A DNA stretch of 64,000 nt from Ascochyta rabiei (GCF_004011695.2 NC_082407.1:558001-622000); one strand, 5' to 3'. Shown: positions 21,731 through 33,273, counted from the stretch's first letter. The notes: generated by a model not told the origin, from the sequence alone. A program made the numbers and translations.

Positions 21731-22925
21731 ACTGTTCGCCCGACAAGGAACGGTTGGAGTCCAAGTGACTTATAGCGCTTCTTTCAGCTGGGGAAGGCGA
21801 TGGGGAACTGCAGATCTCAAGACGATATGATCCCCCAGGTCCCACCTCCAGATGATAGAAAAAGACAACGGCTTACGGAACTGTGTTCCGGCATGAGTGC
21901 TACCGTATATACGCCGCACTCGGACCGTCTTTGGGTTGCTCGTTGTCCAAGCGTCGAGCGAAAGAAGGCATCCTGGTATCTGTAAGAGCGCCACAGACAA
22001 GGTCATCGAGCTCCTATCGCTCAACCGATCTCTGGAGCTTGAAATTCTTCGATCGTTCCCGCGATGAGTATGGCGCTACTATGGTAGCTGGTATAAGTAT
22101 TGTAGGTGAGTAACTGCGTCCAGAGGTACGAGCTAAAAACACAAGAGCTCATACTCTGCACCTAAGCAAACAGGAGCTGTCTTAGCTGCTAACTCATAGC
22201 GCTGTCTGCCCTGTACTGAGCTGCTGAAACTTTAATACGCTTAGCTTGATCACCCTCGTACTGCGCGACCCACCTACACTCCTTGTGCCAGCAACCATAT
22301 CTAGTGAAGTCCGCTATGAACAATCTCATCTCACTCAAGGCGCGGGCCGCGGCCCGTCCCCGTGGAAACGTGCCGAGTGGGGTTCTCGATAATTAAATCG
22401 GTTCCAGATCTTTGAGATAAGCGAGAGCAAAGGGCTACTAGTCGGGTGCCTGAACAGGGTAGGACTAAGAATTGCTTGCACTTGAGGAGCATCTCGTGAT
22501 TTTTAATGGGACAAAAATCCCGGATGTGGTAAGCATAATCTCTGCTCTGTTTAGATATCCCGTTTGTATTGTACTTGAGGGTGAGGGAAGAGCGGAGATG
22601 TCACGTTCTACCAGTTTTCTCCGCATTTTACCTCCACTAGCGTTCAGCGATGTACAAGGGGGGGGGCTGCCTCAGCAAATTAAAACACGCCTCTGGCAGC
22701 ACTAATCGTCTAGTAGTCTTTTACGAGAGAAAACCCCCAGCTGTGGCGAACTCTATTATAATTTGTTTAGGCACCCCATCTTGTACTTTCAAGGATCCCC
22801 TACGCTTCGATCGTTTGTGCATTCCGGTAAGCGAAAAGTGTCAATTTGATCGCCGTCCATTTGAGTCCAACAGACATCGTCCGTTCGAATCCCTAAGCGC
22901 TTCAACATTCTCCAATCGGGCCGAT
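21731..22925. other. Intergenic upstream of the receptor and P450 relic
   Basis: Divergent upstream DNA of the receptor and the P450 pseudogene. No gene-like frame or known repeat is seen. A G homopolymer of about nine bases lies near 22660. Confidence 0.45.
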
Positions 22926-24745
22926 ATGCTCCTTCTCGGTTTTGGTGAACTCCTCTCGGTTTGGGCAATTCTCGTTCGAGTTCCCTTCGTTCCATTACCC
23001 ATTTACTGGCTGCTCTGGACTATCCGCGCTCGCACGTTCCACCCACTCGCCAGAGTGCCGGTACCGCAGTGGCCGTCAATCTCCCGGACATGGCTGATGC
23101 ACCGTATGTATTTGGGAGATCTGGAAACCCACCAACTGCGTTACACGAACGTCTAGTCAAACACCGAGAGTATGCTTTATAGTACTGACTAGCGATAGTG
23201 AGTTTGAGCCCACGTTCATTGAGATTATGTTCAGTCAGCGTTCAATTCCTCAACGACTTTCTACAACTGCTGGCTAGGCCATGTTCAGAGTACGGCCCAC
23301 TCGTCCGTATCGCCCCAGACGAAGTCAGTTCTAGTGACCCAAAGGTCATTCCCAAGAACTGCCCTACGCAAAAATCTTTAGAGAAGACGGATTGGTATCT
23401 CACTGATAGACCTGTGGCGCTTGGTGGCGTTCACGCATTCACTGATGACAATGAGAAGCATCATGCCGCAACGAGAAAGATTGTAGGACCTGCCTATACA
23501 CTGACCAGCATGCTCAAAAACCAGCGATCCCTCGATGAAGTTACTAGTCTGTTCATGAAAAAGCTTGGAGGGTTTTCAGATGGAAATACAGCTGGCTCGA
23601 AATGTGAGTCGGTGCCTTGTTGAAAACTGCTTCAATAGCACCCGAATCATTTGGCTCCCTTTTGAAACCACTACTAATGGCCTCGGATTCCTTTCAATGG
23701 TGTCGGAACCGTCTTTTTTGGAAGTTTATGTGGTTTCATCAAGGACAGCATCGACTACGGAGGTTATATCAACGCTGTACACACTGCCATGCCACTCAAT
23801 TTAGTTGTCGCAATGGCGCCCCAATAGCTGCATGCCGCAATATTACACGGCGGCATCGCTATAATCAAGATTTGCAAAGCAATCATGGCAGCGGGACAGC
23901 TGTGCGTGAAACCGAGATCGCGCAAGCTAGAACGCAAGATTCAACCTCGAAATGGCCAGACACTTTGTCTCAGATTCTTTCGTCAAGAAGGAGAAGCAAG
24001 GCAGTCTCACCATCAATGATGTACACGTTGAGATGTAGGCGGTGGTGTAAGCACGATCGCCGAGTGCCCCCCCCCCCCCCCCCCCAGTTTACTAAGACAT
24101 ACATAGTATCGCAGGAGCTGATGGTACACCATTTTTTACTACCTGATGAAAACGCCAAAGACCATGAAAAACCTCGCGTAGGAGATCGATTTATCTTGTA
24201 AAGATGGCAACTAGTAGTGAAGCTATCTTACCCCAAATCTGTGATCCAAGAATCGCTACGCACCTGCCCACCCTACGCAGTACCAATGCCGCGTCACGCG
24301 CCATCAGTCGTTCTCGAAGTGTCGAGGCATTACCTGAAGCCTGGAATTAGGTTCGTGGTCCCCGCCAAAAAAAACGCCCATCGCAACAGACTGTAGCTCA
24401 GATCAGCATGAACGCAATGGTCGTGCAAGACAACAAAGAAGTCTTCGGCGAAGAGGCTCATAAGTTCCGACCTGAGAGGTGGCTGGAGAGCGAGGAGAAG
24501 TACAGAGCAACGGACAGAGCAATGCCAGTCTTCGGTGCTGGCACGAGGACGCGTATTGGGAAGCATGAAAGTGGTGAAACTTCTGTATCCCAGACGTTCA
24601 TCTTATCAGATACCTAGATCTCCAACATGGAGACGTACAAAGCTGTACCAGAGATGCTTCGCCGCTTCACGGTAAAGATGGCTCATGATAAACCTTGCCA
24701 TACTCGTAATGCTACCTTCATCATGCAGAAAAATGTCATATGTAA
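22926..24745 (+). pseudogene. Cytochrome P450 pseudogene
   Basis: The whole length of a fungal P450 can be followed. It starts with an N-terminal membrane anchor (MLLLGFGELLSVWAILVRVP). The block SEYGPLVRIAPDEVSSSDPK is next, then KHHAATRKIVGPAYTLTSML, then GFIKDSIDYGGYINAVHTAM in another frame, then KKEKQGSLTINDVHVEM. The C-terminal EVFGEEAHKFRPERWLES follows and finally VPEMLRRFTVKMAHDKP. Frameshifts and stops separate the blocks and I cannot find an intact K-helix ExxR. The heme loop reads FGAGTRTRIGKH: the position of the heme-ligating Cys is Arg, so even a repaired frame would not bind heme normally. It is convergent with the downstream dehydrogenase. Confidence 0.8.
24067..24085. repeat. 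Poly-C tract, 19 bases
   Basis: An uninterrupted run of 19 C inside the P450 pseudogene, close to where a former intron would be expected. The length may be unreliable in an assembly. Confidence 0.9.
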
Positions 24746-24901
24746 GCTCCAGAGGCAGAACAAGGCATAGAATAGCGCATGAGATGATAAGACGGCAAAC
24801 ATCACACGCCTCACAATTGCACAAGCGCCATGAAAGATTCGTGACATCAACTTCATTACAGTAGCTCTCGGCCACATTGGGTATTACGATAAACCAACAC
24901 T

Positions 24902-25957
24902 CTAGTTCTTAAGAACATACCTGTACCTGGGCAGGCCCTTCTCGAAATCGACGATAACCTGGTTGGCCTCGCTCATAGGCCTGACCTGAACCCAAGCCTG
25001 GAGGTTGGTCTTCTTGGCCAACTCCAACATGTCGCGGATCTGCTGCCTGGTGCCGATCAAGGAGCCGGCAATCTTGAGGTTCTTGAAGATCAAGCCCATG
25101 GGAGAGAAGCTGGGGAGCGGGTCGTCGGGCGCACCGAGCTGGACGAATGTGCCATTAACGTCGAGCAGGTTGAGGTACTGGTCGAGCGGGAAGGAGCCGG
25201 AGATGGTCGAGATGATCAAGTCGAGACCGTTGGCGTTCTTGATCGCCCAGTCGGGGTCCTCGCCGGTAGCGATGAAGCGGTCGGCGCCGAGCTTGATGGC
25301 ATCCTCCTTCTTGGAAGATGAGCGGGAGATAGCAACGACCTCATCGGCGCCGAGAGCCTTGGCAAAGAGAAGAGCGAAATGGCCCAGGCCACCGACACCA
25401 ACGACACCGACGCGCTTGCCGGGTCCGGCACCGTTGGAAACGAGGGGGTTGTAGACGGTGACACCACCGCACATGAGCGGGGCGGCAAATTCAGAGGGGA
25501 GACCCTCGGGGATCGGAATAGCGAAAGAAGCAGGTCCACGCCATGCCTTGGCGTAACCACCGTACGACTTGTCGCCATTCGAGTGCTTGGCGTTGTAGGT
25601 CATGGTGAGAGAGTTGCAGTTGGATTCCTGCTTCATCTTGCAAGGGCGGCAGCTCTCGCAGCACTCAGACTGAGCGCCAACACCGACGCGGTCGCCAACC
25701 TTGAGGTCCTTGACATCCTTTCCGACCTTGGTGACGTGACCAATGATCTCGTGGCCAACGACGAGAGGGTAGTCTGAAGGACCCCAGCCGGAGCGGAGGG
25801 TGTGAATGTCGGAACCGCAGACACCGCAGTGGGAAATCTCCATCTCAATGTCGGTCTCCTCAAAAGCCTTGGGCTCGAAGTTGCCCCACTTCATGTTGCC
25901 CTCGGCGGCAGAGGGGTCATGGGCGACCCAGCCGTTGAAATCGGGGGTGGACGACAT
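24902..25957 (-). CDS. Zinc-type alcohol dehydrogenase (NADP, cinnamyl-alcohol type), single exon
   Basis: 351 aa, typical length. The catalytic zinc site is visible as HCGVCGSDIH and GHEIIGHV, with the third ligand expected in the LMCGGVTVYNPL block. The structural zinc ligands are in ECCESCRPCKMKQESNC. The coenzyme fold has GVVGVGGLGHFALLFAKALG followed by ISRSSSKKEDA, whose Ser-rich end favours NADP(H), as in yeast Adh6/Adh7. The enzyme probably reduces aldehydes, including aromatic ones, to alcohols in the cytosol. No signal peptide or intron is present. The neighbouring P450 gene is dead, so a joint pathway is not supported. Confidence 0.93.
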   Translation of the reverse strand: MSSTPDFNGWVAHDPSAAEGNMKWGNFEPKAFEETDIEMEISHCGVCGSDIHTLRSGWGPSDYPLVVGHEIIGHVTKVGKDVKDLKVGDRVGVGAQSECCESCRPCKMKQESNCNSLTMTYNAKHSNGDKSYGGYAKAWRGPASFAIPIPEGLPSEFAAPLMCGGVTVYNPLVSNGAGPGKRVGVVGVGGLGHFALLFAKALGADEVVAISRSSSKKEDAIKLGADRFIATGEDPDWAIKNANGLDLIISTISGSFPLDQYLNLLDVNGTFVQLGAPDDPLPSFSPMGLIFKNLKIAGSLIGTRQQIRDMLELAKKTNLQAWVQVRPMSEANQVIVDFEKGLPRYRYVLKN

Positions 25958-27276
25958 GTTGATGAATGTGGTGATGAATGGGTGTGAGGTTCATTCAGGA
26001 GCAGATGCCTTCCTATGTATTTGCAAGATTTACTACAATCATCTTGAAGATTCTCTCATCTTTGGATTTGTCAGGTATGGTCGTTGCGCTATTACGGTGT
26101 CGTGAAGTTTTTGTGCTTCGCCGATCGCTCGCCGTTGACCTGGGCCCGCTACAATGACTTCACCGTATCTTTCGACGGTGTGTGCGCGTGATTGTCAGGT
26201 ACAGCTGCCGCTAGCACCGAGTCCGATCCGAGGAGGAAACTTTTCTAGATTTCGGAGTGGAGATGGCCGTTGAGACGGGTAATTATTCGATTGGGTCACA
26301 CATGTCCGGAAGTACTACGCACCACGTGTAAAAGACCCACCATTCCTGTGTGACGTCTCCGCCACTTCCGTCACAACGTTTAGCTCCCGTAATTGTAGAT
26401 CTTAACATCTGAGGAAGACCCTAGATAAGGGCGCCGATATGTTCTGGTGCCTTACGCATGCAAAATTTGAAACAGCACAAAACCTGCCGAGTGTGTAGCA
26501 TGGAATGATTGTACGACAGTCGTGATCAAGTCTTTGCCGCCTTCATCCGACCACATATGTGATGCGGTGAGTGAGTGGACGTGTCGCTGTTGTCGTGAAA
26601 CTTGCGAAACATTGACTTCCGGTCACCTCCGCGCGTGCTAGAATGACCCGCTCTTCAAGGGCCCAGATCTTCCACGCAGAATGTGTCGCACCTGCATGGA
26701 GAGTCTCGATGCAAGGCAAAGTGTTGATGTTTTGAATTGCGTCGCATATAGATACATGTCGTTTCCGCATGCTAGATAATCTCCATAATCTTCATTGTAA
26801 TTCCGTCAATGGTTTCCGCTGAGGTCCTCTGATGGGTAAGAGCGGCTCCGTCAGTTCATAGCACAAGATATCGTTTAAACTATCGCAACGCGATCCTCAA
26901 AGCTATGTCGCGGACGTGTTGCGCCATCGATCTCTACTCAGAGATCCCTAAAGTTCAACTCGTCCTCGAAATTACCGAGGGCTCTGTTGGCAGACTAAAG
27001 GGTGGGCAGAATATAAAGGAAGACCGCCGATGTCCAAACATTTGTGTTCGAGTTGTTGCGAAAGTTGTCGCGTGTTCCTGAGCCGTTGGCTATCAAATAT
27101 GCTGGGGAACACGGAAGGTCATGGCGGTTTTGTGTCCTACTCTGGAAAACGTTTGGGGGGTGTTCGCGGAGTCAGGCAAGTAAAAGCCTCAAGCGCTGCA
27201 TGATGTTAGCTATAGTCTTCGCAGACGTTCTGCGATTTACAAATGAATCAAAGTGGGGATGCGATGATCGTTGAGT
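25958..27276. other. Intergenic, no gene supported
   Basis: Upstream DNA of the dehydrogenase followed by about 1 kb with only short unrelated frames on both strands. Nothing else is recognised. Confidence 0.5.
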
Positions 27277-27699
27277 TCATTCGAGCATCTCGCTGATCCA
27301 CTGGATGCCCTTCCTCCAGACAAGAGCAATTTCGTCATCTTCCCGCCAGCGGAACTTGACTTGATAAAGGTCGGCTTTAGGCGGCTTCGCGCCCACCGAG
27401 GTGACTCTGGCGAGGAAGTCGTGGGCGCGATCGAAAAAGATCACCTTCAGGACACTCTCGTCCGAGACGAAATTGCAAAGTTTCGACCACTCTGACTTTG
27501 ACACGCCCTGAGTGGAGAGGGTTGGTATGTTTTCTTCGTAATGACAAACGACGGGCATCTCGATAACGAAGCCGGACTGGCCGCAGGTCAGGTTGAGCTT
27601 CAGCTTGCGCTCTCCAAAACCATGTGCGCAGCCGTAGAGAGTCCGCCAGAGGGTTTTGTAGTGTGATAGTCGCATGTGGGCAACCAGCTCAGTGGTCAT
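27277..27699 (-). CDS. Hypothetical protein, 140 aa
   Basis: A single open frame starts MTTELVAHMRLSHYKTLW in a good TCATCATGAC context and ends WRKGIQWISEMLE. Composition is protein-like (Trp, Tyr, Phe, Lys and Glu well mixed, no low complexity), and there is neither a signal peptide nor a membrane helix. I recognise no domain. It ends about 1.3 kb from the dehydrogenase, and its start is only 268 bp from the target site of the nested transposon, so its promoter may have been affected by the insertion. Confidence 0.5.
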   Translation of the reverse strand: MTTELVAHMRLSHYKTLWRTLYGCAHGFGERKLKLNLTCGQSGFVIEMPVVCHYEENIPTLSTQGVSKSEWSKLCNFVSDESVLKVIFFDRAHDFLARVTSVGAKPPKADLYQVKFRWREDDEIALVWRKGIQWISEMLE

Positions 27700-27966
27700 G
27701 ATGAGGATTGGTAGATGTGAGGACTGGCGATCCTGCTGGTGTTCGCTCGTAATATATGCTTCATTCTTGACAGTGACGCCAACTATTTCGATACCAGGTG
27801 ACCAGGTGACTAGGTGACGATATCTACGGTGACTGAATCCTGATCTGGTATGTTGGGTGTGCTGTTCTAGCTGTTCTAGCGCGGTGAAGCTTTGGTGCTG
27901 GGCAATTGACCGCTTCTCCTCTAGTAAGTGGGTCTTTAGAGATGCATGATTGGACGATCGATCGAT

Positions 27967-27975
27967 CTCTAAATG
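27967..27975. repeat. 9-bp target-site duplication, left
   Basis: CTCTAAATG, identical to 33274-33282. Nine bp is the usual MULE duplication length and identifies the insertion point. Confidence 0.9.
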
Positions 27976-28019
27976 GGGAGTTGTTAATGTGCACCCTACT
28001 AAGTGGTAACGTGCACCCC
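27976..28019 (+). repeat. MULE terminal inverted repeat, left
   Basis: 44 bp, identical to the reverse complement of 33230-33273. It contains the word GTGCACCC twice, 22 bp apart, a possible paired transposase-binding site (inference). Confidence 0.92.
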
Positions 28020-28244
28020 AGTAAGCCTATGCGAGTTAGATTCGGCTGCAGGACAGCCAGGGACCCCAGCGCATACGTATTGTATGGTATTGCCACCAAA
28101 AACAGATGCGCCCGTGTCGTTGTTTACCTGTTAATCGTGATCCTAGTTATTACTAATGCATGGTAGTGTAGGTAAGTCGATTTTTAACGCAGATTTTGAC
28201 GATTATCTATCTGCTGCCTAATAGTTTAATTTAACAACTATCTA

Positions 28245-30107
28245 ACGTACTCCACGGGTGAGCGGATCAAACAGGTGAGCGGATCACTCTGCCAAGACCA
28301 CACCAAACCTCCACCTTACCACGCAATGCCTCAACAACAACATTAATCTACGCCCTTAAGAGAAGCTGCAATACAGCTTGCGCTCTAGGCAATTAAATAA
28401 GACGCAACACTTACTCTGTAATGCGCTGCAGCTATATATAACACGCCTTACAGCACACTATATGCTTAATACACAGAACAACCTGCACAAGCTAATTATA
28501 CGCCAGTTTAACAGATTATAGACCAGACTAAGGAGGACGTGATTACTAAGTATATCCTTAAGCTAGATACACAAGGATTTGCCTCTTAGCTGGCTGCTGT
28601 AGCTAATATAGCTAATTCTTTGTGTGCTAAGCGTAATATAGGCTATGTTAGCATAAACTAGCCTAACACGTTTGTTAAGCGCTGCCCTAACCTTAAAGTA
28701 AGGTTTAATTGCAAGTACAACTACAAGAGAGCCCTCTGTAAGGATCTAGAGATTATTAGGGGCTAGTTTAGGCTTGTAGCGAATATTAAAGCTAAGTATA
28801 GCATCTAGGACAATAACACGTACAACTTTAATAAGACAGGCTTTATAATAGGCCAGATATTAACAGGAGCAGTTATTACAGGCTTAGAGCGTTAAGGACA
28901 GCTAAAGGCAGTACAGTAGGGTAATTAAGAGTAGACAACAGTCATACAGGGCATTAATGGCACAGGGTAGGCTATTCTACCCTTTATTATCTTTAAAGGC
29001 TATAACTACCTCTCTGCCTGGTACAAAGAGGACAATCTGCCCTATGACTGGGTTATTAGAGTCTCTAAGAACAGATAGACTACTAACAAGCTTAGTCTAG
29101 ACTAGTTAAAGCACTTTAATGCCTATATAAAGACGCGCACCTAAGAAGTATACTAGCTGCTCCTTATTAACAGCTACAAGAGCTATAACTCCCTTAACTT
29201 CTAATAATACTGTAAGGAAGCAAAGATTGTTACACTATATATGCCTCTACACTTATCTTACCTTTTATAACCACTAGATATAGGTTATTTTGCCCCTCTA
29301 AAGAAGGCATATAGGCGCTAAGCTAAGAATCTTATATATAACTATATTACTTATATTACTAAAACTAAGTTCCTACTATGCTTTATAGACGCCTATAAGG
29401 AGACATTTACTTCTAGCAATATCTAAGAAGGCTTCTAAGGCGCTAGAATAGTCCCCCTTAACCCAGAACAGGTTATAATAGGTCTTGATGTCCGCCTACG
29501 TACCCTACCGCTACCTACTGTAGAAGATAAGCCCTGGCAGTCCCAAACCCCAAGCACTACCCTACAATTAGGGTCGCAATTAACGCTGGTTTAAGAGAGG
29601 ATTTAAAGGCATGCAAGCAGCTTACTAACTTTAATAGTTAAGGCCTTTAAAAAGCTTGCTAAAGGCGCAGCTATAGTAGCGCATAAGCTAGTGTTAGCTT
29701 AAAGGGAGATTACTAGGCTTTAAGCAGCAAATAAGGCTGCCACGCGACGTAAATTGCATAAAAGAAAGCAATTACAGCAGGAGGGAGTCCTAACAGCTAA
29801 GGAAGGCCTTTAATTAACTACTCTAACTAAGTTTAGGGCGTGTAGTAATAGTAAGAAGGTAAAGAAGCAAGTGCGCGCTAAAGGAGGGGAAGTAACCTAA
29901 AGACGCTGTATAAAGTGCTACAATGTTAGACATAACTTACGTATATATAAGAAGGCTATAGAAGATATTTCTAAATAATATTATGTACTGTACTACTGTA
30001 TATAAGGCTAAAGTAGGCTAATGCGAGCTATAATAGGGTAGAGATTTAGTGTGGTCTTGGCAGAGTGATCCGCTCACCTGTTTGATCCGCTCACCCGTAG
30101 AGTACGT
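28245..30107 (+). mobile_element. Fot1/pogo-like Tc1-mariner transposon, complete but RIP-inactivated
   Basis: Inverted ends at 28245-28307 and 30045-30107 match over about 63 bp with two mismatches noted, and TA dinucleotides flank both sides (28243-28244 and 30108-30109). Length is 1863 bp, as for Fot1. Inside, a pogo transposase is readable through stops: a CENP-B-like HTH region (near 28550-28800) is followed by YNFNKTGF (normally YNxDETGF), LINSYKSYNS (normally LDGHxSH) and PLDIGYFAPLKKAYRR near 29270-29315. Two of the three catalytic Asp are now Asn, and His-to-Tyr and Gly-to-Ser changes surround them, all C-to-T or G-to-A. It sits wholly inside the MULE, so it inserted later. Confidence 0.92.
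30045..30107 (-). repeat. Fot1-like terminal inverted repeat, right
   Basis: Inverse of 28245-28307. Each TIR contains two direct copies of GGTGAGCGGATC 17 bp apart (left copy at 28257-28268 and 28274-28285). Confidence 0.9.
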
Positions 30108-31029
30108 TATCTAATGCCTGTTGTATAGATTTAACTGCCCTGCCTAGCTATAGCTCTGCGCTAGCACTGTAAATCTGAAGCTATTGTTGTAGTTAACTAC
30201 GTTGTTTATAGTGTTGTTAATAGTAATAGACGTTGCTGGCAGCAGCAGCAGCGTCGCCGCCTAGTACTGCGTTTAATCTGCTAATTGTTGCAATAAGTGC
30301 TAAAAGTAGCCGCCTAGAGGCGCTATTTGCGCGTTGTTGTAAGGTTGTTAGGGCAGGTATAGAGGATAATAAGCTATTAGTAGCAGCAGTTAATGGCTTA
30401 GGTGCCTATACGACGGCAGAGGCGTTACAAAGTAAGGTTATTGCCACAGCAGCTAGCGAGGCGTTAGCAATAGATAAGGTTGCTGCTGCGGCAGCTAGCA
30501 AGGCGTTAGCAATGGATTTGCAGGTTATAAGCTAAATACTATAAGATTCTTAGCAGGTATAGCTTGTACTAGGTCTATCCAGCGCGGTATTAGCGCCTAG
30601 GTTAGCGCTAAGGCACTGGGTATATTGCTATTAAGCCGTTTAAATAGCAATAGATCGTAACAATTACCTTGTCTGCCCAAGCTAGCTGTGTGGCAGCAAT
30701 CCTTATTGCGTTTTTAACGCTCAACATAAACACAAGGCTCTAGAGGCCTTAGTAGCAGCAGGTTTGTTATAGGTTGTAAGTGATTAACCTACTAGTATAC
30801 GTTAAAATTGCTAGGTTGTAGTAAGCCTAATTGCTCTAAGATTGTAGTAAGCCTGTGCTAATAAGGTATACCAAGTAACTGTGTATAGGTGTTTGTATAC
30901 AGCTTAGGTTAGTAGTTTATACATAGATCTTAACGCGCAAGGGAGTACTGTTTTACTGTTAAAGCTAGCGCGTGGTAAGTAATCTAAGTAACAACGCCAG
31001 TAAAGAGAGGGTACTAGCAATCAGCTTAG

Positions 31030-32480
31030 ATACCTTAATTCTGCATAGAATTAAGGTATTTAAGGTGCTCTAATTGCTTAGTATACAATAATTTAAGCTT
31101 ATAAAACAGCTAAAGTATATTAGCAGTACTGCTATTAAGCCATAATTTAATAACCTAGTGTGCCCCTTTAACCTTACTTATTGCAAGGAGGTTAAAATAG
31201 AGGTTCTGGTTTACCTAGTAGTCCACAAGCTTGTCTTTGTGGTATCTAAACCAGTATCAATTAAGGTACCCGTAGGCAGCTAGGGAGAGTATTTTAATAG
31301 CAGCAAAGTTAAGCTTGTATTCCTCCTCTGTTTTTAAGTAGAGAGTCTTGTAATAGAGCTCTGTAAACGTTAGCGTACTCTCTGTATCCACCTATCTTAT
31401 CCCTTTACAACAACAACCAAACTAAGTAGTTAAGACCTGCTAGACGTAGCTAAGGACGTCCTTATTTATATGCTACCTACACATAACAATCTTAGGCTAA
31501 TTAAACACTAAATTAAGCGCGTTAATAGTAGCTAGGTTGTTATCTGTAATAAAGAGGCGTATATTAATACCTTCTGCGTTAAATAGCTTATATAGGTGCT
31601 TAAAAACCTACTAAAAGGATGCCTTATCCTTTTATTACATTAGAGCAACCCTAAGGTAGTTTGTATAATTGTTGCTGTTTAAGCCTACTAAATTAAGCAT
31701 TAGCATGCTGTATTTGTTTGTCTTAAAGGTGCAGTTAAAGAGAAGGATATCTAGAGACTCTCTAAAATTTGTAAGGCACTTAGGGGCAATTATAAGGAGA
31801 AATTTAATATATTGTTACACATTAACTTCTATTCTAATATATTATTAGTTAATTTTTGTGTTTCTAGTCTGTGTAGGGACTGTGCGCACGTCTGTGCGCA
31901 CGTAATCTAGCCAATTAGAGGCTGTTGTTTTAACGTTAAATCCTTAACACTATAGAGATATCGTGAGGTTGCACATACCAATGCCACCACCCAGACTTAC
32001 CTATCTCTACCACTAACTGCTCTACCTTAGTTCTTATGCCCAGCTTTATCCTTAGTAACCTGCAGTACTTGTTACAGATATCTTGCTGTGTCTAACGCTG
32101 TCCTAGAAACGCTGCCTTAATCGCAGCACAGGCAGAGGCAGCTCCTTTAGCGTTCTAGATAATAGCAATAATAGACGTCTAGTTATTATTAGTAAGTGCC
32201 CTTGTCTTCTTCCTATACTAAGCAAAGACATACTTGTTATAAGTAGGGCTATAATTGTGTACGCAGGATTTGCGGTCTTCTATATATAAGACTTACTAAG
32301 TTAACACCTCTAGGTTTACTCTATTATCTATAACTAACTAAAACGCTATAGGACAGTTAGTACGCGCGCTGGCAGCTCCCTAACGCCAAACTGCGCTGTT
32401 AGCAACTCTCTCTAACTGTAGCTTATATTGCCTAGCGTTACTGCAAACTATACGCAGACAAATATGTTATGTTAAGAACT
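31030..32480 (-). pseudogene. MULE transposase, RIP-inactivated
   Basis: In minus-strand order the frame shows an N-terminal CVHNYSP-like stretch and the helical block IKAAFLGQR.TQQDICNKYC. The catalytic core then follows: NCTFKTNKYSMLMLNLVGLN (DxTYKTN in active enzymes), LFITDNNLATINALNLVFN, IVMCR.HINKDVL with Trp replaced by a stop, and ISKVKGAH.VIKLWLNSST. The first catalytic Asp is Asn and the catalytic Glu (normally KVEGAH) is Lys, both G-to-A; the second Asp (ITD) is retained. Boundaries are approximate because both ends fade into stops. Confidence 0.8.
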
Positions 32481-32974
32481 ATTTATAGCGCCTATATAAG
32501 ACACTATAGTCCTCTGCCCACTTAGCAACTGCAGCTTCTGCGTTAACTAAGGTCTTGTACAACGCCTCTAGCAGCAGCTTATAGTCTTAGGGCTTGTATA
32601 GAGAGTTATCCTACAACTTATTAAGGTCTACTTTAGCAACAATTAGCGCGCAACGTTGTTGCTTTTAAGGTGCCTATTAAAGCTAGTAATAGGCTCTGCT
32701 AATAGGTACGTTATCCCTAGTCTTATTACTGTCCTCCTTATTAACTAACGCGTTGCTATCTGCAGTACTTTCTCTAGAAACACTAGACGCTGGCGTTGCT
32801 GGCCGTAACAGCTAAACAACAACAGAATCTTTGTCCAAATCCACCCAGTTGCTAACTAACAGCAATTGTAACGGCGAGTACAATTGCGCGCCCTAGGCCG
32901 CTGGCAGCAGCAGCGGCGACAACGACAACGACGACGACAACAGAGGCATGGCGATAGCGTTAATAATAACAACA

Positions 32975-33050
32975 ACAAGATAGAGATGGAGATAGAGATG
33001 GAGATAGAGATAGAGATGGAGATAGAGATAGCAATAGAGATAGCGATAGT
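32975..33050. repeat. GAGATA/GAGATG hexanucleotide microsatellite
   Basis: About ten tandem hexamers alternating GAGATA and GAGATG, inside the right part of the MULE. The preceding 100 bp are CAG/CGA-rich. Confidence 0.9.
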
Positions 33051-33229
33051 ATCGTCAACGCGTTATAGATCGATACAAAACTCAGATAGATGCGTTAGGC
33101 GTCACAAAATGTTAGGTAAGACAGCTCCGCTCTAATAATACTGTCTAACAGCTAATTTGTATAGTGATTATGCCCTTCTAGGTGCTTGGCCGAGACAGCG
33201 CGTCCTTAGCTGCATCCCCCCCTGCTATC

Positions 33230-33273
33230 GGGGTGCACGTTACCACTTAGTAGGGTGCACATTAACAACTCCC
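33230..33273 (-). repeat. MULE terminal inverted repeat, right
   Basis: Exact inverse of 27976-28019, followed immediately by the right CTCTAAATG duplication. Confidence 0.92.

Larger units (their letters stand above)
27976..33273 (-). mobile_element. Mutator-like element (MULE, Hop-like) with a nested Fot1-like insertion
   Basis: The ends are exact: 44-bp perfect TIRs at 27976-28019 and 33230-33273, flanked by a 9-bp direct duplication CTCTAAATG at 27967-27975 and 33274-33282. The element is 5298 bp; without the nested insertion it is about 3.4 kb, close to the fungal MULE Hop. The minus strand carries a MULE transposase read through stops. 28020-28244 shows no coding signal. Part of the right side (32880-33130) is Gln/Arg- and GAGATA-rich low complexity. 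The element is RIP-mutated and not autonomous. Confidence 0.9.

Noticed and set aside
22860..22900. tRNA-like GTTCGAATCC word
   Set aside because: No matching acceptor, D or anticodon stems surround it. I found no tRNA elsewhere in the window either.
24902..25957. P450 plus alcohol dehydrogenase plus receptor as a secondary-metabolite cluster
   Set aside because: There is no synthase gene nearby, the P450 is dead, and the genes are in unrelated orientations.
30233..30535. 100-codon Ala-rich frame on the + strand inside the MULE
   Set aside because: It lies opposite the 3' part of the MULE transposase and is GCA/GCT-rich low complexity; no independent gene evidence.
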